Shown: in pieces, positions 9,391 to 18,467 of the stretch
How positions within the stretch are numbered: position 1 is the stretch's first letter
Layout: each line of letters opens with the position of its first letter
Made by a program: the position numbers and the translations under genes
Assembly (NCBI GenBank): GCA_016178055.1
Contig: JACOUC010000009.1
Span: 1-58,280, forward strand
DNA length: 58,280 nucleotides
Source of the DNA: Chlamydiota bacterium
GTDB lineage: Bacteria; Auribacterota; JACPWU01
Direction: 5' to 3'
Notes under the pieces: model-generated
What the model was told of the DNA's origin: nothing
What the model saw: the letters and a program-made list of their open reading frames with translations, nothing else
Databases searched by the model: none

Positions 9391-10152
9391 ATGAAAAGGA
9401 GTTTTAAGACTCTTTTAAATCAGTTCTGTGCCTTGAGTTTTACCGAAGAAGAAGCAGAACATCATTGGTATCGCATTTTAAGTCATCAGAAGGATCTCGA
9501 ACAGGTTTTGGATCGTTCTGTGGGCTTCACCGTTGCGCTCACAGATTATTTGATGAACACCGTTAAAAAGGTTCGCGGGCCTGTGTTGGTTGAAAGGGAC
9601 GATTTTCGAAAAACGGAAGATTTTGCCATTCGAGATCCGCTTACCAATCTCTACAATCGCCGGTTTTTGAAAGACTACCTAGATAAAGAATTTGATAAAA
9701 TTAAGCGTTATCCTCTCGCTTATTCCATTCTGTTTGTAGATGCCGACCGTTTCAAAAACTTGAATGATCAGTTTGGTCACTTGGCGGGAGATCGTGTTCT
9801 TCAAAGGATCGCAAAAATTTTATCCTGCTATTCTCGGGGATCAGATTTGGTGGCTCGGTTTGGGGGGGAAGAGTTTGTCGTTGTGATGGCTCAAACGTTG
9901 GGAAGAATGGCTTTTGATGTGGCTGAACGTTTGAGAAGACATATTGAATTTCAAGAATTTACAATTTCTGGAGTGAAAGACCCTGTACATATTACCGTCA
10001 GTGGCGGAATAGCGACCTATCCTTCAGATGCGACGGATGCGGATGAGCTTCTAAGACAAGCGGATGAGGCTCTTTATCATGCAAAGGTGAAAGGACGAAA
10101 CTGTATTTTTCATTATCGGGATATCCCTCATAAATCGAGACTAAGCGCCTAG
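9391..10152 (+). CDS. GGDEF diguanylate cyclase
   Basis: From the ATG at 9391 (after a G-rich AAGGGGGGG site) the protein has 253 residues. An N-terminal helical region of about 80 residues precedes a complete GGDEF domain with DPLTNLYNRR, the nucleotide-binding FVDADRFKNLND and the active-site GGEEF. An RGSD motif five residues before GGEEF is a classic I-site, so product inhibition by c-di-GMP is expected. There is no membrane segment, so it is likely a cytosolic enzyme. The N-terminal input region is not recognised. Confidence 0.93.
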   Translation: MKRSFKTLLNQFCALSFTEEEAEHHWYRILSHQKDLEQVLDRSVGFTVALTDYLMNTVKKVRGPVLVERDDFRKTEDFAIRDPLTNLYNRRFLKDYLDKEFDKIKRYPLAYSILFVDADRFKNLNDQFGHLAGDRVLQRIAKILSCYSRGSDLVARFGGEEFVVVMAQTLGRMAFDVAERLRRHIEFQEFTISGVKDPVHITVSGGIATYPSDATDADELLRQADEALYHAKVKGRNCIFHYRDIPHKSRLSA

Positions 10153-10154
10153 AA

Positions 10155-10307
10155 AAGCAGTAAGTAGTAAAAAGCAGTAAGAAGTAAGTAGTAAACAGTA
10201 AGCAGTAAAAAGAAAGAAGTGAAAACTGATTTGTAGGGTTATTTTTCTACTTACTACCTACTCTCTACTCCTTACTGCTTTTTACTTCTTACTGCTTACT
10301 CCCTACT
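10155..10307. repeat. Inverted heptad array, AAGCAGT/ACTTACT type
   Basis: Left arm: AAGCAGT AAGTAGT (AAA) AAGCAGT AAGAAGT AAGTAGT AAACAGT AAGCAGT. Right arm: ACTTACT ACCTACT CTCTACT CCTTACT and so on to about 10306. Both keep a 7-bp register over 40-60 bases. The right arm runs into the end of the next gene and supplies its stop codon. Confidence 0.9.
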
Positions 10308-11970
10308 GTATTTTCCCCAGTTTTCTCTTCGCTTCTGTATGATCTGGATTTATTTCAACGGCTTTTTTCCACATTTTTTTTGCCTCTTCAATACTGCCTT
10401 CCAGATATAAAACATCCCCCAGGTTGCTGTAGGCGTTTGCATAGTTGGGATTGAATTGAAGGGCGAGGTTGAACTCTTTTTCGGCCTGAGAAAAATTTCC
10501 CTCGTGATAATGCAAGAGACCCAGGTTATTATGGACTTCGGGGTAATTAAATTGAATTTGGATGGCTTTTAAAAATTCTTCCTTAGAACGATCAAAATCT
10601 TTAAGGCGACCGTAGGCAACGCCTAAATTGCCATGAAGGTGGGAGCTATCCGAAAATCTTGCCGTGCTTTCCCAAATGGAAATATTATTTTTCCAATCTT
10701 TGTTACGTAAAATAGTTAAGGTGCCCAAAGAAATTAAATATATTGCCATGAAGGTTAAGGCAGTATATTTTGAAAAATTTCTAAAAATGGGGTGAGGTTT
10801 TATTTTTAGCGTTGAAACAAAAATGTCGCTTAAGATGAGAAAAATTCCTATCGAGGGAAGGTAGAGCCAATGTTCGGCCATGTTTGCATTGAGAGGAATA
10901 ATATCTGAGAAGGGAAGAAGAGCGATGATGAAAAATGCGAGTCCGAAAAATTTGATTTTGGATTTAGAGTAGAAATAAAAGGTGAAGATGATGAGGATTA
11001 AAAATGCATTCAGAGAAAGAAGATAAGGGTATTCAAAAAGAGTTTTGGCGTAGATCATGCCTCGTTCCATATGGAGATTGATAGGAAATAACAGAAGCCC
11101 TAAATATCCTAAATCTAAATGATGGGTGACGGGGTGGATCATCCATCCCATGACAGATCTTGAGAAGGTGAGGAGCCTTAAAAGAAGAGGGATATGTCGA
11201 ACAGGATTATCTTCCAAAAGTGGAATTTTTGAGAAATCAAGGGTCGTTTTTCTAAGAATAATATAGATAGCAAGAAGCATGAGCATAGGTAGATAGCGTC
11301 CAACAAGATGGAACATGGATTTTTTTTCCTGATCCTGAAATGTGACCACATCCGTAAGAATCATGTAAAGGGGAAGGAGGATGGCCATTTCTTTCGACAT
11401 TAAGGCAAGGGGAAAGCAAAGAAAAGATAGACTGTAAAATCCTATGGATTGACGAAAGGTTTTAGCATGGGTTGATAAGATGTAAAAATAAAGAGAGAGC
11501 AAGATAAAAAAAGAGGCCAGAGAATCAGCTCTTCCCGATATATAAGCAATAGCTTCTGTATGAATGGGATGAATGGAATAGATTAAACTGGTAAGAAAAG
11601 CGATTTCAAAACGACGGAATAATAAAAAAAGATAGAGGTAGACTAAAAAAGATACGAAGGAATGAAGAAGGGTGTTAAAAAGATGAAATCCAAAGGGATG
11701 AAGTTCCGATAATTTATAATTGATGAGATAAGTCAGTAGTTGAAAGGGCCTCCAGAAATTGCTTTGAGAATCTCCTCCTTTGAAAAGGTTTTGAGTGAAT
11801 AGATCGGGCAGATATTGGAAATTTTGAATAAAGCGATTGTGAGTGATCAGGATTTCATCATCCCAAACAAACGAATGGGTTAGGCTGTTTAGGTAGACAA
11901 AAAAGGTTGTAAAAAGAAGGGCGAAAAGGGCGATATTATGGAGATGAAAAATGGATAAGGTTTTTTTCAC
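10303..11970 (-). CDS. TMTC-like GT-C glycosyltransferase with TPR tail
   Basis: This 555-residue membrane protein has about ten hydrophobic helices in residues 10-420 and three TPR units at about 440-550 (HGNLGVAYGRLKDF, HNNLGLLHYHEGNF, YSNLGDVLYLEG). The first loop has the acidic WDDEIL motif typical of GT-C enzymes, and HTEAIAYISGRAD matches the TMTC/DUF1736 group. A polyprenyl-sugar-dependent protein glycosyltransferase is the likely role. The TAG stop (10303-10305) lies inside the flanking heptad array, so the array may have altered the C-terminus. Confidence 0.85.
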   Translation of the reverse strand: MKKTLSIFHLHNIALFALLFTTFFVYLNSLTHSFVWDDEILITHNRFIQNFQYLPDLFTQNLFKGGDSQSNFWRPFQLLTYLINYKLSELHPFGFHLFNTLLHSFVSFLVYLYLFLLFRRFEIAFLTSLIYSIHPIHTEAIAYISGRADSLASFFILLSLYFYILSTHAKTFRQSIGFYSLSFLCFPLALMSKEMAILLPLYMILTDVVTFQDQEKKSMFHLVGRYLPMLMLLAIYIILRKTTLDFSKIPLLEDNPVRHIPLLLRLLTFSRSVMGWMIHPVTHHLDLGYLGLLLFPINLHMERGMIYAKTLFEYPYLLSLNAFLILIIFTFYFYSKSKIKFFGLAFFIIALLPFSDIIPLNANMAEHWLYLPSIGIFLILSDIFVSTLKIKPHPIFRNFSKYTALTFMAIYLISLGTLTILRNKDWKNNISIWESTARFSDSSHLHGNLGVAYGRLKDFDRSKEEFLKAIQIQFNYPEVHNNLGLLHYHEGNFSQAEKEFNLALQFNPNYANAYSNLGDVLYLEGSIEEAKKMWKKAVEINPDHTEAKRKLGKIQ

Positions 11971-12073
11971 TTAAAAAACACCCTACCACGATGTTGATTT
12001 TTTTTAAACCCTATTTTTATTGTTTATAACAGAAGTCATTGTAGTCAGTTGCGGTCGTAGATTTTCAAAAGTC

Positions 12074-12102
12074 TTGCTCCCGATCTTATTTAAAAATATA
12101 CT
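12074..12102 (+). promoter_or_regulatory. Promoter for the receiver gene at 12110
   Basis: TTGCTC, 17 bp, TATACT. The ATG at 12110 is only 8 bases beyond the -10, so the transcript would be leaderless or nearly so. Confidence 0.55.
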
Positions 12103-12109
12103 AAATTGT

Positions 12110-12490
12110 ATGAGTAAGTCTCATCCGAAAAAAAAAGCACTTAAGATTTTGATCATCGATGATGATCAAGCCATTGCTCTTATTTTGAAAGAATTTCTTC
12201 AGATGAAAGAGTATAGGGTTTCCTACGCAACAGAAGTCGAAGATGTCGATGGACTTATTTTAGAAGAAAGGCCAGATGTTGTTTTTTTAGACTATCGAAT
12301 GAGTCCTTTAACGGGGAAAGATATTCTGGAAAAAATTACTTTATTTGATGAGGAAATTCCTGTGGTCATGATGTCCGCTTACCGAACTTCAGAAGGAATG
12401 TTTGAGGTGAGGAAATTAGGGGCATTTGACTACATTGGTAAACCCTTCAATTTTGATGAGATTGATTCTATTCTTGCGAAATTAGAATAG
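12110..12490 (+). CDS. Stand-alone response regulator receiver protein
   Basis: From the ATG at 12110 the protein has 126 residues, a single CheY-like domain. The acidic pocket is IIDDDQ, the phosphoacceptor aspartate lies in VVFLDYRM, and the conserved lysine is in YIGKPF. There is no output domain. The frame is open 30 codons upstream, but that part reads as non-coding and contains the promoter. A second receiver gene follows in the same direction. No partner kinase is adjacent, so the signal is unknown. Confidence 0.88.
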   Translation: MSKSHPKKKALKILIIDDDQAIALILKEFLQMKEYRVSYATEVEDVDGLILEERPDVVFLDYRMSPLTGKDILEKITLFDEEIPVVMMSAYRTSEGMFEVRKLGAFDYIGKPFNFDEIDSILAKLE

Positions 12491-12502
12491 AAACAAAAAC
12501 TA

Positions 12503-12532
12503 TTGTAGAAAATATCCTTTTTCTGATATAAA
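12503..12532 (+). promoter_or_regulatory. Possible promoter of second receiver gene
   Basis: TTGTAG, 18 bp, TATAAA, ending 18 bases before the ATG at 12551. Confidence 0.4.
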
Positions 12533-12550
12533 AGCGTAAGAGGTTTACTT

Positions 12551-12958
12551 ATGGATAAAAAGAAAATTCTTGTGGTGGATGACGAGGCCAATATTCAGAA
12601 AATGCTTCGTACCCTTTTGGAAATTAATGACTATGAAGTTGAAACAGTTTCCGATGGAAGTGAAGCCATAACGAGAGTAAAACAGGCTCCTCCTGATCTT
12701 GTTCTTCTAGATCTTGTGATGCCTAAAGTGGATGGTTTTAAAGTGCTGGAAAATTTAAAACAGGATTCCAAGACGAAAGAAATTCCGATTATTCTTTTTA
12801 CCGCAGCACCACCAGAGGTTGCTGCCCAACGAGGTGCAAGCGCTGTGGAAGCGGTTGATTACGTGTTGAAGCCTTTTGACCGTGTGACGCTTTCATTTTT
12901 GCTGCAAAGAATTAAAGAATTAACAGACAAACAAGGAGGCACATCCCTTCATCCATGA
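12551..12958 (+). CDS. CheY-like response regulator
   Basis: A 135-residue single receiver domain: ILVVDDEANI, LVLLDLVMPKVDGF with the phosphoacceptor aspartate, and YVLKPFD with the conserved lysine. The short C-terminal tail has no DNA-binding domain. Its stop overlaps the thioredoxin start (ATGA), so the two are co-translated. The link between a receiver and a thioredoxin is unexplained. Confidence 0.93.
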   Translation: MDKKKILVVDDEANIQKMLRTLLEINDYEVETVSDGSEAITRVKQAPPDLVLLDLVMPKVDGFKVLENLKQDSKTKEIPIILFTAAPPEVAAQRGASAVEAVDYVLKPFDRVTLSFLLQRIKELTDKQGGTSLHP

Positions 12959-13287
12959 GTACTTCGATTGAGAGTTCCCAAGATTTTGACACTTTAATTA
13001 GCCATTCAAAAAGAATAATTCTCGTGGATTTTTGGGCCCCTTGGTGCGGCCCTTGCCGAGTGGTAGGCCCTATTTTGGAAGAAATTGAACACGAACAACC
13101 TGATCAGGTGGAAGTGATTAAGGTGAATGTGGATGAGCAGCAAGATTTGGCCGTCCGGTTTGGTATTATGAGTATTCCAACGCTCATTCTCTTTAAAGAT
13201 GGGAAAGTCTTCGATCAATCCATTGGGGTCGGTTCTAAAAATAAGTTGATCAGTTGGATTCAGTCGGCTCGTGAAAAAAAGGCTTAA
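12955..13287 (+). CDS. trxA: Thioredoxin
   Basis: A 110-residue thioredoxin with the canonical WCGPC active site (C31, C34) and the cis-proline segment SIPTLILFKDG. Length is standard and there is no signal peptide, so it is a cytosolic disulfide reductant. It overlaps the receiver gene by four bases and is followed 32 bases later by mdh, suggesting one transcript. Confidence 0.95.
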   Translation: MSTSIESSQDFDTLISHSKRIILVDFWAPWCGPCRVVGPILEEIEHEQPDQVEVIKVNVDEQQDLAVRFGIMSIPTLILFKDGKVFDQSIGVGSKNKLISWIQSAREKKA

Positions 13288-13319
13288 CGAGAACAAGAGT
13301 TAGAGAGTGAAGAAGTTAA

Positions 13320-14249
13320 ATGAAAATAACAGTTGTCGGATCAGGGAATGTAGGTGCAACAACAGCTTTTTTGTGTGCTCAAAAAGGTTTGGGTCATGTT
13401 GTTCTTGTGGACATTTTGGATGGGATTCCTCAAGGGAAGGGATTAGATATTTTACAGTCTTGTCCTTTAGCGGGGACGAGTGTTCAGGTTCAAGGGACCA
13501 ATGACTACAAGGACACTCAAGATTCAGATATTGTTGTGATTACCGCAGGTCTTGCACGAAAGCCAGGAATGAGTCGTGAAGATTTACTTCGAGAGAACGC
13601 TAAAATTATTCAAGGGATTACTTCTCAAGTTATAAAATATTCTAAGAATCCTATTTTGATTGTCGTGACCAATCCTCTCGATATCATGACCTATCATGCC
13701 TGGAAGGTTTCGGGTCTTCCTTCAGATCGTGTGATGGGACAAGCCGGGGTTTTAGATAGTACCCGTTTTAAGTCTTTTATTGCTGAAAAGTTAAAGGTCT
13801 CTCCTTTAGATGTCACCTCCATGGTCTTGGGGGGGCACGGGGATACGATGGTTCCTCTTGTGAGATTCACTCAGGTGTCAGGGATTCCTTTAACAGATCT
13901 TTTATCAACTTCAGAAATTGAAGCTCTTGTTGAACGGGCGAGGAATGGGGGTGGAGAGATCGTCAATCTTCTTAAATCGGGAAGTGCTTATTACGCCCCT
14001 GCAAGTGCGGTGGTTCAAATGGTTCAATCCATTGTTTGGGACGAGAAACGGGTGTTACCCTGTTCAACTTATTTGAAAGGTCAATATGGCTTGAATGATC
14101 TCTTTATTGGGGTTCCAATTAAGCTCGGCAAGAAGGGGGTCGAAACGGTGTATGAACTTTCTCTCCACCCTGAAGAATTGACTGCTTTAAGAAATTCGGC
14201 CAAGGTTTACAAAGACGGAATTCAACTGCTTTATCCTCAATCCTCATGA
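13320..14249 (+). CDS. mdh: Malate dehydrogenase (LDH-like type)
   Basis: This 309-residue NAD-dependent enzyme has the Rossmann motif GSGNVG at 7-12. The substrate-loop arginine in GLARKPGMSR (R80, R86) favours malate over lactate, where glutamine would be expected. R149 (DSTRF) and the catalytic H173 (GGHGDTM) are present. It interconverts malate and oxaloacetate in central carbon metabolism. Its end overlaps the TPR lipoprotein start by four bases. Confidence 0.95.
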   Translation: MKITVVGSGNVGATTAFLCAQKGLGHVVLVDILDGIPQGKGLDILQSCPLAGTSVQVQGTNDYKDTQDSDIVVITAGLARKPGMSREDLLRENAKIIQGITSQVIKYSKNPILIVVTNPLDIMTYHAWKVSGLPSDRVMGQAGVLDSTRFKSFIAEKLKVSPLDVTSMVLGGHGDTMVPLVRFTQVSGIPLTDLLSTSEIEALVERARNGGGEIVNLLKSGSAYYAPASAVVQMVQSIVWDEKRVLPCSTYLKGQYGLNDLFIGVPIKLGKKGVETVYELSLHPEELTALRNSAKVYKDGIQLLYPQSS

Positions 14250-15616
14250 TTAAGTGGGTCTTACTTTTTTTTATTCTCATCCATGTTTCGGGATGCTCCC
14301 ATCCCAGTGATTCTAGTCAAAATGATGACCAAAAGATTGATAAGGCTCAAAAAGAGCTTGAGAAAGACTACAATAATCCTAGACTCCATACGCGTCTTGG
14401 GGTTTTGTACGAAAAGAAGGGATTAACAAGCCAAGCAGAAAAGCACTATCGGATTGCGGTCAAACTCGATCCTCAAGGAACAGAACCTCTTCTTAATCTA
14501 GGGAATCTCTACTTAGAAGAGAAGGATTATCCTAATGGTCTTTCAACACTCCAAAAGGCACTTCAAATTGCTCCTCAAGATCCAAAAATCAATTATTTAG
14601 TGGCTACCCTTGATCGAGAGGCAAAGCAATACCCAGATGCACTCCTATATTATCAAAAAGTTTTAGATCGTGATCCTCATCATGTCTTTGCTCAAAATTA
14701 TATTGGGGTTACGCATTATGAATTGAAAGAATACCCTCAGGCAGAGGCTGCATTTCAAAAGGCAGTTCAAATCGATTCTCAATTTGCTGATGCCTATGGA
14801 AATCTTGCCTTTTTATATGATTTTAATCTTCATGATAAAAAGAAGGCCATTGAATACTATGAAAAATTTCTTCAATTGAGACCTCAAGGGGAAAATGTTA
14901 CCCTTGCGCAAGAACTTTTAAGTAAGGCCAAGAAGGAAGTAGAAAATGAAGTAAAAAATACACCCGTTTCCCCATCTCCAATCATTCATGAAGAGATTCA
15001 AGCTCCTCCTGAAACCATTGTTTCGCCTCCTCCAAAAGAAATATCAGAGGATGTCCTTGCGACTCCTCCTCCCATTGTTCTTGTAAAACCTGTGGATCAT
15101 CATGAAACGTCTCAGCCAACGACTGAACGTCCATTACCCCGTGATCCGGCGCAAGCCATGAGATATTTTAAACAGGCTGTGAGTGATCAGTCCAAGGGGG
15201 AAAATGCACAGGCTATTCTCGAATATCAGAAGAGCCTAGCCCTTAACCCTTCTTATGTGAATGCCCACTACAACTTAGGCATTCTCTATAAATGGAATGG
15301 AGAGAATGACAAGGCCATTCATGAATATGAAGAAGCCATCAAACTGAATCCAAAACTTGAAAAGGCTTATTATAATATGGGGGTTCTTTTAAAGGAGAAG
15401 GGGAGTATCGATGAAGCCATTTTGGCCTTTAAAAAAACGATTCAATTGGATGCTCGATATTCAGATGCTTATTTAGGTTTAGGACTTATTTACAATCAAA
15501 ATAAAAAAGATAGTCCTCAGGCCATTGGGTATTATAAAAAATATTTAGAGCTACATCCCAGTGGCTCCACTGCAGACAAAATTAGGGCGTGGCTTAATTC
15601 AGTTGATAAACACTGA
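14246..15616 (+). CDS. TPR-repeat lipoprotein
   Basis: This 456-residue protein has a type II signal peptide with lipobox VSGC (C17), so it is anchored to a membrane as a lipoprotein. Two TPR blocks (about 30-210 and 300-455) flank a proline-rich linker (PPPETIVSPPPKE-like). It probably acts as a scaffold in the envelope. It starts inside the mdh stop, which places a secreted scaffold in a metabolic operon; that may be simple read-through. Confidence 0.85.
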   Translation: MIKWVLLFFILIHVSGCSHPSDSSQNDDQKIDKAQKELEKDYNNPRLHTRLGVLYEKKGLTSQAEKHYRIAVKLDPQGTEPLLNLGNLYLEEKDYPNGLSTLQKALQIAPQDPKINYLVATLDREAKQYPDALLYYQKVLDRDPHHVFAQNYIGVTHYELKEYPQAEAAFQKAVQIDSQFADAYGNLAFLYDFNLHDKKKAIEYYEKFLQLRPQGENVTLAQELLSKAKKEVENEVKNTPVSPSPIIHEEIQAPPETIVSPPPKEISEDVLATPPPIVLVKPVDHHETSQPTTERPLPRDPAQAMRYFKQAVSDQSKGENAQAILEYQKSLALNPSYVNAHYNLGILYKWNGENDKAIHEYEEAIKLNPKLEKAYYNMGVLLKEKGSIDEAILAFKKTIQLDARYSDAYLGLGLIYNQNKKDSPQAIGYYKKYLELHPSGSTADKIRAWLNSVDKH

Positions 15617-15677
15617 GCATTGGCACATTTCATCATTGTAGTCGTAAGTGGTTATCTACATCTATGGGGATGAAAAG

Positions 15678-15757
15678 AGTCGACAGTCAACGGTCGATGG
15701 TCGACAGATTTAAAAGAAGCATTTTTTTATGGACTGTAAACTGCTGACCGTGGACTC
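15678..15757. repeat. Inverted heptad array, family B (AGTCGAC-type), orientation A
   Basis: Left arm AGTCGAC AGTCAAC GGTCGAT GGTCGAC AG; core GATTTAAAAGAAGCATTTTT; right arm TGGACTG TAAACTG CTGACCG TGGACTC. The core is shared with 49.2 kb in the same orientation and with 17.0, 34.5 and 45.8 kb inverted. Confidence 0.9.
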
Positions 15758-15798
15758 TTTTTTTATCATTGTCACCTCGTACATAGGCATATGAATCT

Positions 15799-16923
15799 AT
15801 GAAAAGGTTGATTTGGATTTTGCCTATACTCATCATTATTCTTGCCGTTATCACCTCCCTATTTTTTATTAAGACATCCAAGCCACAACCTCTTCTCGGA
15901 AAGAATCTTTTTCAAGGGCAACAGTTTTTTGAAGATTCAGATTGGAGACATGCAGCAGAACAATTTGAAAAAGAATTGGTTTTAATGCCTGAAACGGCTG
16001 AAGCTCATCTTCAATTAGGAATTTTATATGGAGATTATTTAGGTAAAAAAAGTGAGGCGCTTCGCCACTACGAGTCTTATCTTCAACTTGCTTCTAAAAA
16101 TGAAAAAGCCCTATTGGTGAGGGAATGGCTTAAAGAACTTAAAGAAAATTCGAAAGGCATTTCTTCTTTAGATCTAGAAGAACCAAAGGTTTTACAGGAA
16201 ACACGGTCTCCCCCTTCTCCAAAGGAGGAAGAGCTGAAAGCCGAGCTTCGTCAGCAATCCCTCGTCAATCTAAGTTTAAGAAATACTTTGCGTGAGAAGG
16301 AGATTGAATTAGGGCAAATTCGGAGTCAATCGGTGGAGGTATCAACCCTTAAAAAGAGTCAATCTGAACTTATTCAGGCCCTTAAGCAAGCTCAAGTGAA
16401 ATTGGTGGATAGTCAAGCAAAAGTGAATCAACTCGAAGGCATGCGTCAATCTCTTGAAGAGGATCTTGAGGAATCGAAAGATGAAAAGTTGAAATTGGAG
16501 CAGGCTCTCGGAAATTTGAAAGCAGAGGCGAGCCATCAGAGAGATTTGGGAACAAAGAATTCCGTGATCATGGTTGAAAATAGGAAATTAAAGGAAGACA
16601 ATGAAGCTCTTCAGGAAAAAGAAGTGTCTTTAAATCAACAGATTCAAACTCTCTTAACAACTCGAGAAACCCTTCAAAAGCAGATTAACGAGTTGCAAGA
16701 AACTCTTCTCAATCATTATGCTCACCCTTCTCAAAGTTCTCCCAACACCCGAAAATACAGGGTCAAAAAAGGAGAATCTCTCAGGACGATTGCCGCGATA
16801 TATTATGGGGATGATGACAAATGGAGACTTATTTATAAAGCCAATCGAAGTCACATCATGGATCCAGATATCTTAACACCCGGTCAAATTTTGGATATCC
16901 CTGCTGAAAAAAATAAACAATGA
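15799..16923 (+). CDS. Membrane-anchored TPR, coiled-coil and LysM protein
   Basis: This 374-residue protein has an N-terminal membrane anchor (about 4-24), a TPR-like pair at about 35-110, and a long coiled coil at about 150-310 rich in Glu, Lys and Gln. A C-terminal LysM domain (about 320-370, YRVKKGESLRTIAAIYYGDD to LTPGQILDIP) binds glycan. It probably spans from the inner membrane to peptidoglycan. It is preceded and followed by family B repeats. Confidence 0.85.
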   Translation: MKRLIWILPILIIILAVITSLFFIKTSKPQPLLGKNLFQGQQFFEDSDWRHAAEQFEKELVLMPETAEAHLQLGILYGDYLGKKSEALRHYESYLQLASKNEKALLVREWLKELKENSKGISSLDLEEPKVLQETRSPPSPKEEELKAELRQQSLVNLSLRNTLREKEIELGQIRSQSVEVSTLKKSQSELIQALKQAQVKLVDSQAKVNQLEGMRQSLEEDLEESKDEKLKLEQALGNLKAEASHQRDLGTKNSVIMVENRKLKEDNEALQEKEVSLNQQIQTLLTTRETLQKQINELQETLLNHYAHPSQSSPNTRKYRVKKGESLRTIAAIYYGDDDKWRLIYKANRSHIMDPDILTPGQILDIPAEKNKQ

Positions 16924-16927
16924 ACAT

Positions 16928-17066
16928 GAGTCCATAGTCAACGGTCCACAGTCCATAGAAATAAATGATTCCTTTAAAACTGTTGACCGTCGACCGTCGA
17001 CTGTGGACTATGGACTGTGGACCGTTGACCGTCGACTGTAGACCGTCGACTATGGACTGTGGACTC
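16928..17066. repeat. Long inverted heptad array, family B, orientation B
   Basis: Left arm has four heptads (AGTCCAT AGTCAAC GGTCCAC AGTCCAT). The inverted core reads AGAAATAAATGATTCCTTTA. The right arm has twelve clean heptads (TGTTGAC CGTCGAC CGTCGAC TGTGGAC ...), the longest array in the window. Confidence 0.93.
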
Positions 17067-17107
17067 TTTCTATCCACTTGAACTAACAAAATTAATGACG
17101 AACGACC

Positions 17108-17743
17108 ATGCTGAAATACATCATTCATAGTTCTGTTCTTTCCTTTTGGCTTTTCATGATGGGAGGCCTTTTTCTCGAACGAAAAGATTTTGAAAAAGAA
17201 GCTTTTGAGAGAAGAGATCTCGAAAAAATTCCTATTTTTGGAGAGAAATGCCTGGAAGTTTTAATCGATGGAAAAAGGCTTTGTGTGGTTCAAATTCATT
17301 CTGCTGAACGGAGTGGGGAAGCCCATCACTATTTTTATTCACTTTCTTTAAGGGCAGGATTTCGTCTGGATCAAGATATGTTTGAATTATTACTGAAAGG
17401 GTATATTCTCACCCAATCCTTTGATCAAATCCTTCGACTTAATTTTACCATTCATTTAAATGAGGAATTGTTTCGAATCGTTGGAACACGCGATCAAGAT
17501 TCACTTCTTCTAAAGGTTTTTAGGGGAAATTCATTAGAGCAATCGATCTCTTTTCCTTTTGAAAAAGAAATGGAGTCATTACTTTCGGCCATTCCGCTCG
17601 CTTCACATTCTTTTGAAACATTATCCTTAAAGTGGCCAGGGCTACAGATGAGGGAAGTAAAAAAAGATGAAGCAACTTTTAATTCTTTCCAGTTAGATCA
17701 TCCTGACATTAAAGGAGTAATTCATGCAAATTTTAGGGATTAA
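17108..17743 (+). CDS. Uncharacterised protein upstream of ABC exporter
   Basis: This 211-residue protein has a hydrophobic N-terminus (about 8-25) that could be an anchor or signal. The remainder is mixed alpha/beta with no motif recognised. It overlaps the ABC ATPase gene by 20 bases and reads as the first gene of the exporter operon, so it may be an accessory factor for the exporter. That role is inferred only from position. Confidence 0.75.
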   Translation: MLKYIIHSSVLSFWLFMMGGLFLERKDFEKEAFERRDLEKIPIFGEKCLEVLIDGKRLCVVQIHSAERSGEAHHYFYSLSLRAGFRLDQDMFELLLKGYILTQSFDQILRLNFTIHLNEELFRIVGTRDQDSLLLKVFRGNSLEQSISFPFEKEMESLLSAIPLASHSFETLSLKWPGLQMREVKKDEATFNSFQLDHPDIKGVIHANFRD

Positions 17744-18467
17744 AACAATAGGTCTTGAAAAGAAATATGGGAATCTATCCGCCGTGCACGATTTAAATTT
17801 GGAGATTCCTCAGGGACAATTTTTTGCATTCTTGGGCCCCAATGCGGCAGGAAAAACGACAACTCTAAGAATGCTTTCAGGTCTTTTAAAACCCACTCGA
17901 GGGGAGATTCAAATTCGGGGTATCAATCCACAAGAGCAGCCTCTCGAGGCCAAAAAAATATTAGGGTACATTCCAGATTTTCCTCATTTTTATGAGAAAT
18001 TAACCGCCCGTGAATTTTTAGAATTCATCGGAAAACTTTATTTTATGAAAGAAGAAAAGATGATTAAAAGGGCCAATGAACTTTTATGCGAGTTTGAGCT
18101 TGAATCTTATCAGCATCGCTTAATTGAGACGTTTTCCCATGGCATTCGGCAGCGATTAGGGTTTTGTGCAACTTTACTTCACGAACCCAGAGTTTTACTG
18201 ATCGATGAACCGATGGTGGGACTTGATCCCAAAAGTGCTCGACATGTTAAAGATAGGATGAAAAAGATGACCAGAGAAGGAGTAACGGTTTTTATCTCGA
18301 CCCATATTTTGTCAGTGGCGGAGGAATTGGCGGATCAAATAGGTATTATCCATAAAGGGAAACTGATTGCAACGGGGACACTTTCTGAACTTAAAAGTAG
18401 GGGAAAAGGGGCTCCTGACCTTGAAAATGCCTTTTTAGAGATCACGGAAGGGGAATCTCGAAGTTGA
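17724..18467 (+). CDS. ABC transporter ATP-binding protein
   Basis: This 247-residue ATPase has Walker A GPNAAGKTT, the signature region FSHGIRQRLG (SHGIRQ in place of SGGQQ), Walker B VLLIDEP and the switch histidine in STHIL. It resembles the CcmA/DrrA-type exporters. It ends overlapping the permease gene. Substrate is unknown; drug, lipid or polysaccharide export are all possible. Confidence 0.93.
   Translation: MQILGIKTIGLEKKYGNLSAVHDLNLEIPQGQFFAFLGPNAAGKTTTLRMLSGLLKPTRGEIQIRGINPQEQPLEAKKILGYIPDFPHFYEKLTAREFLEFIGKLYFMKEEKMIKRANELLCEFELESYQHRLIETFSHGIRQRLGFCATLLHEPRVLLIDEPMVGLDPKSARHVKDRMKKMTREGVTVFISTHILSVAEELADQIGIIHKGKLIATGTLSELKSRGKGAPDLENAFLEITEGESRS

Noticed and set aside
10155-10307. 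CRISPR array
   Set aside because: Repeats are only 7 bp with no spacers and are arranged as inverted arms; no cas genes are nearby.
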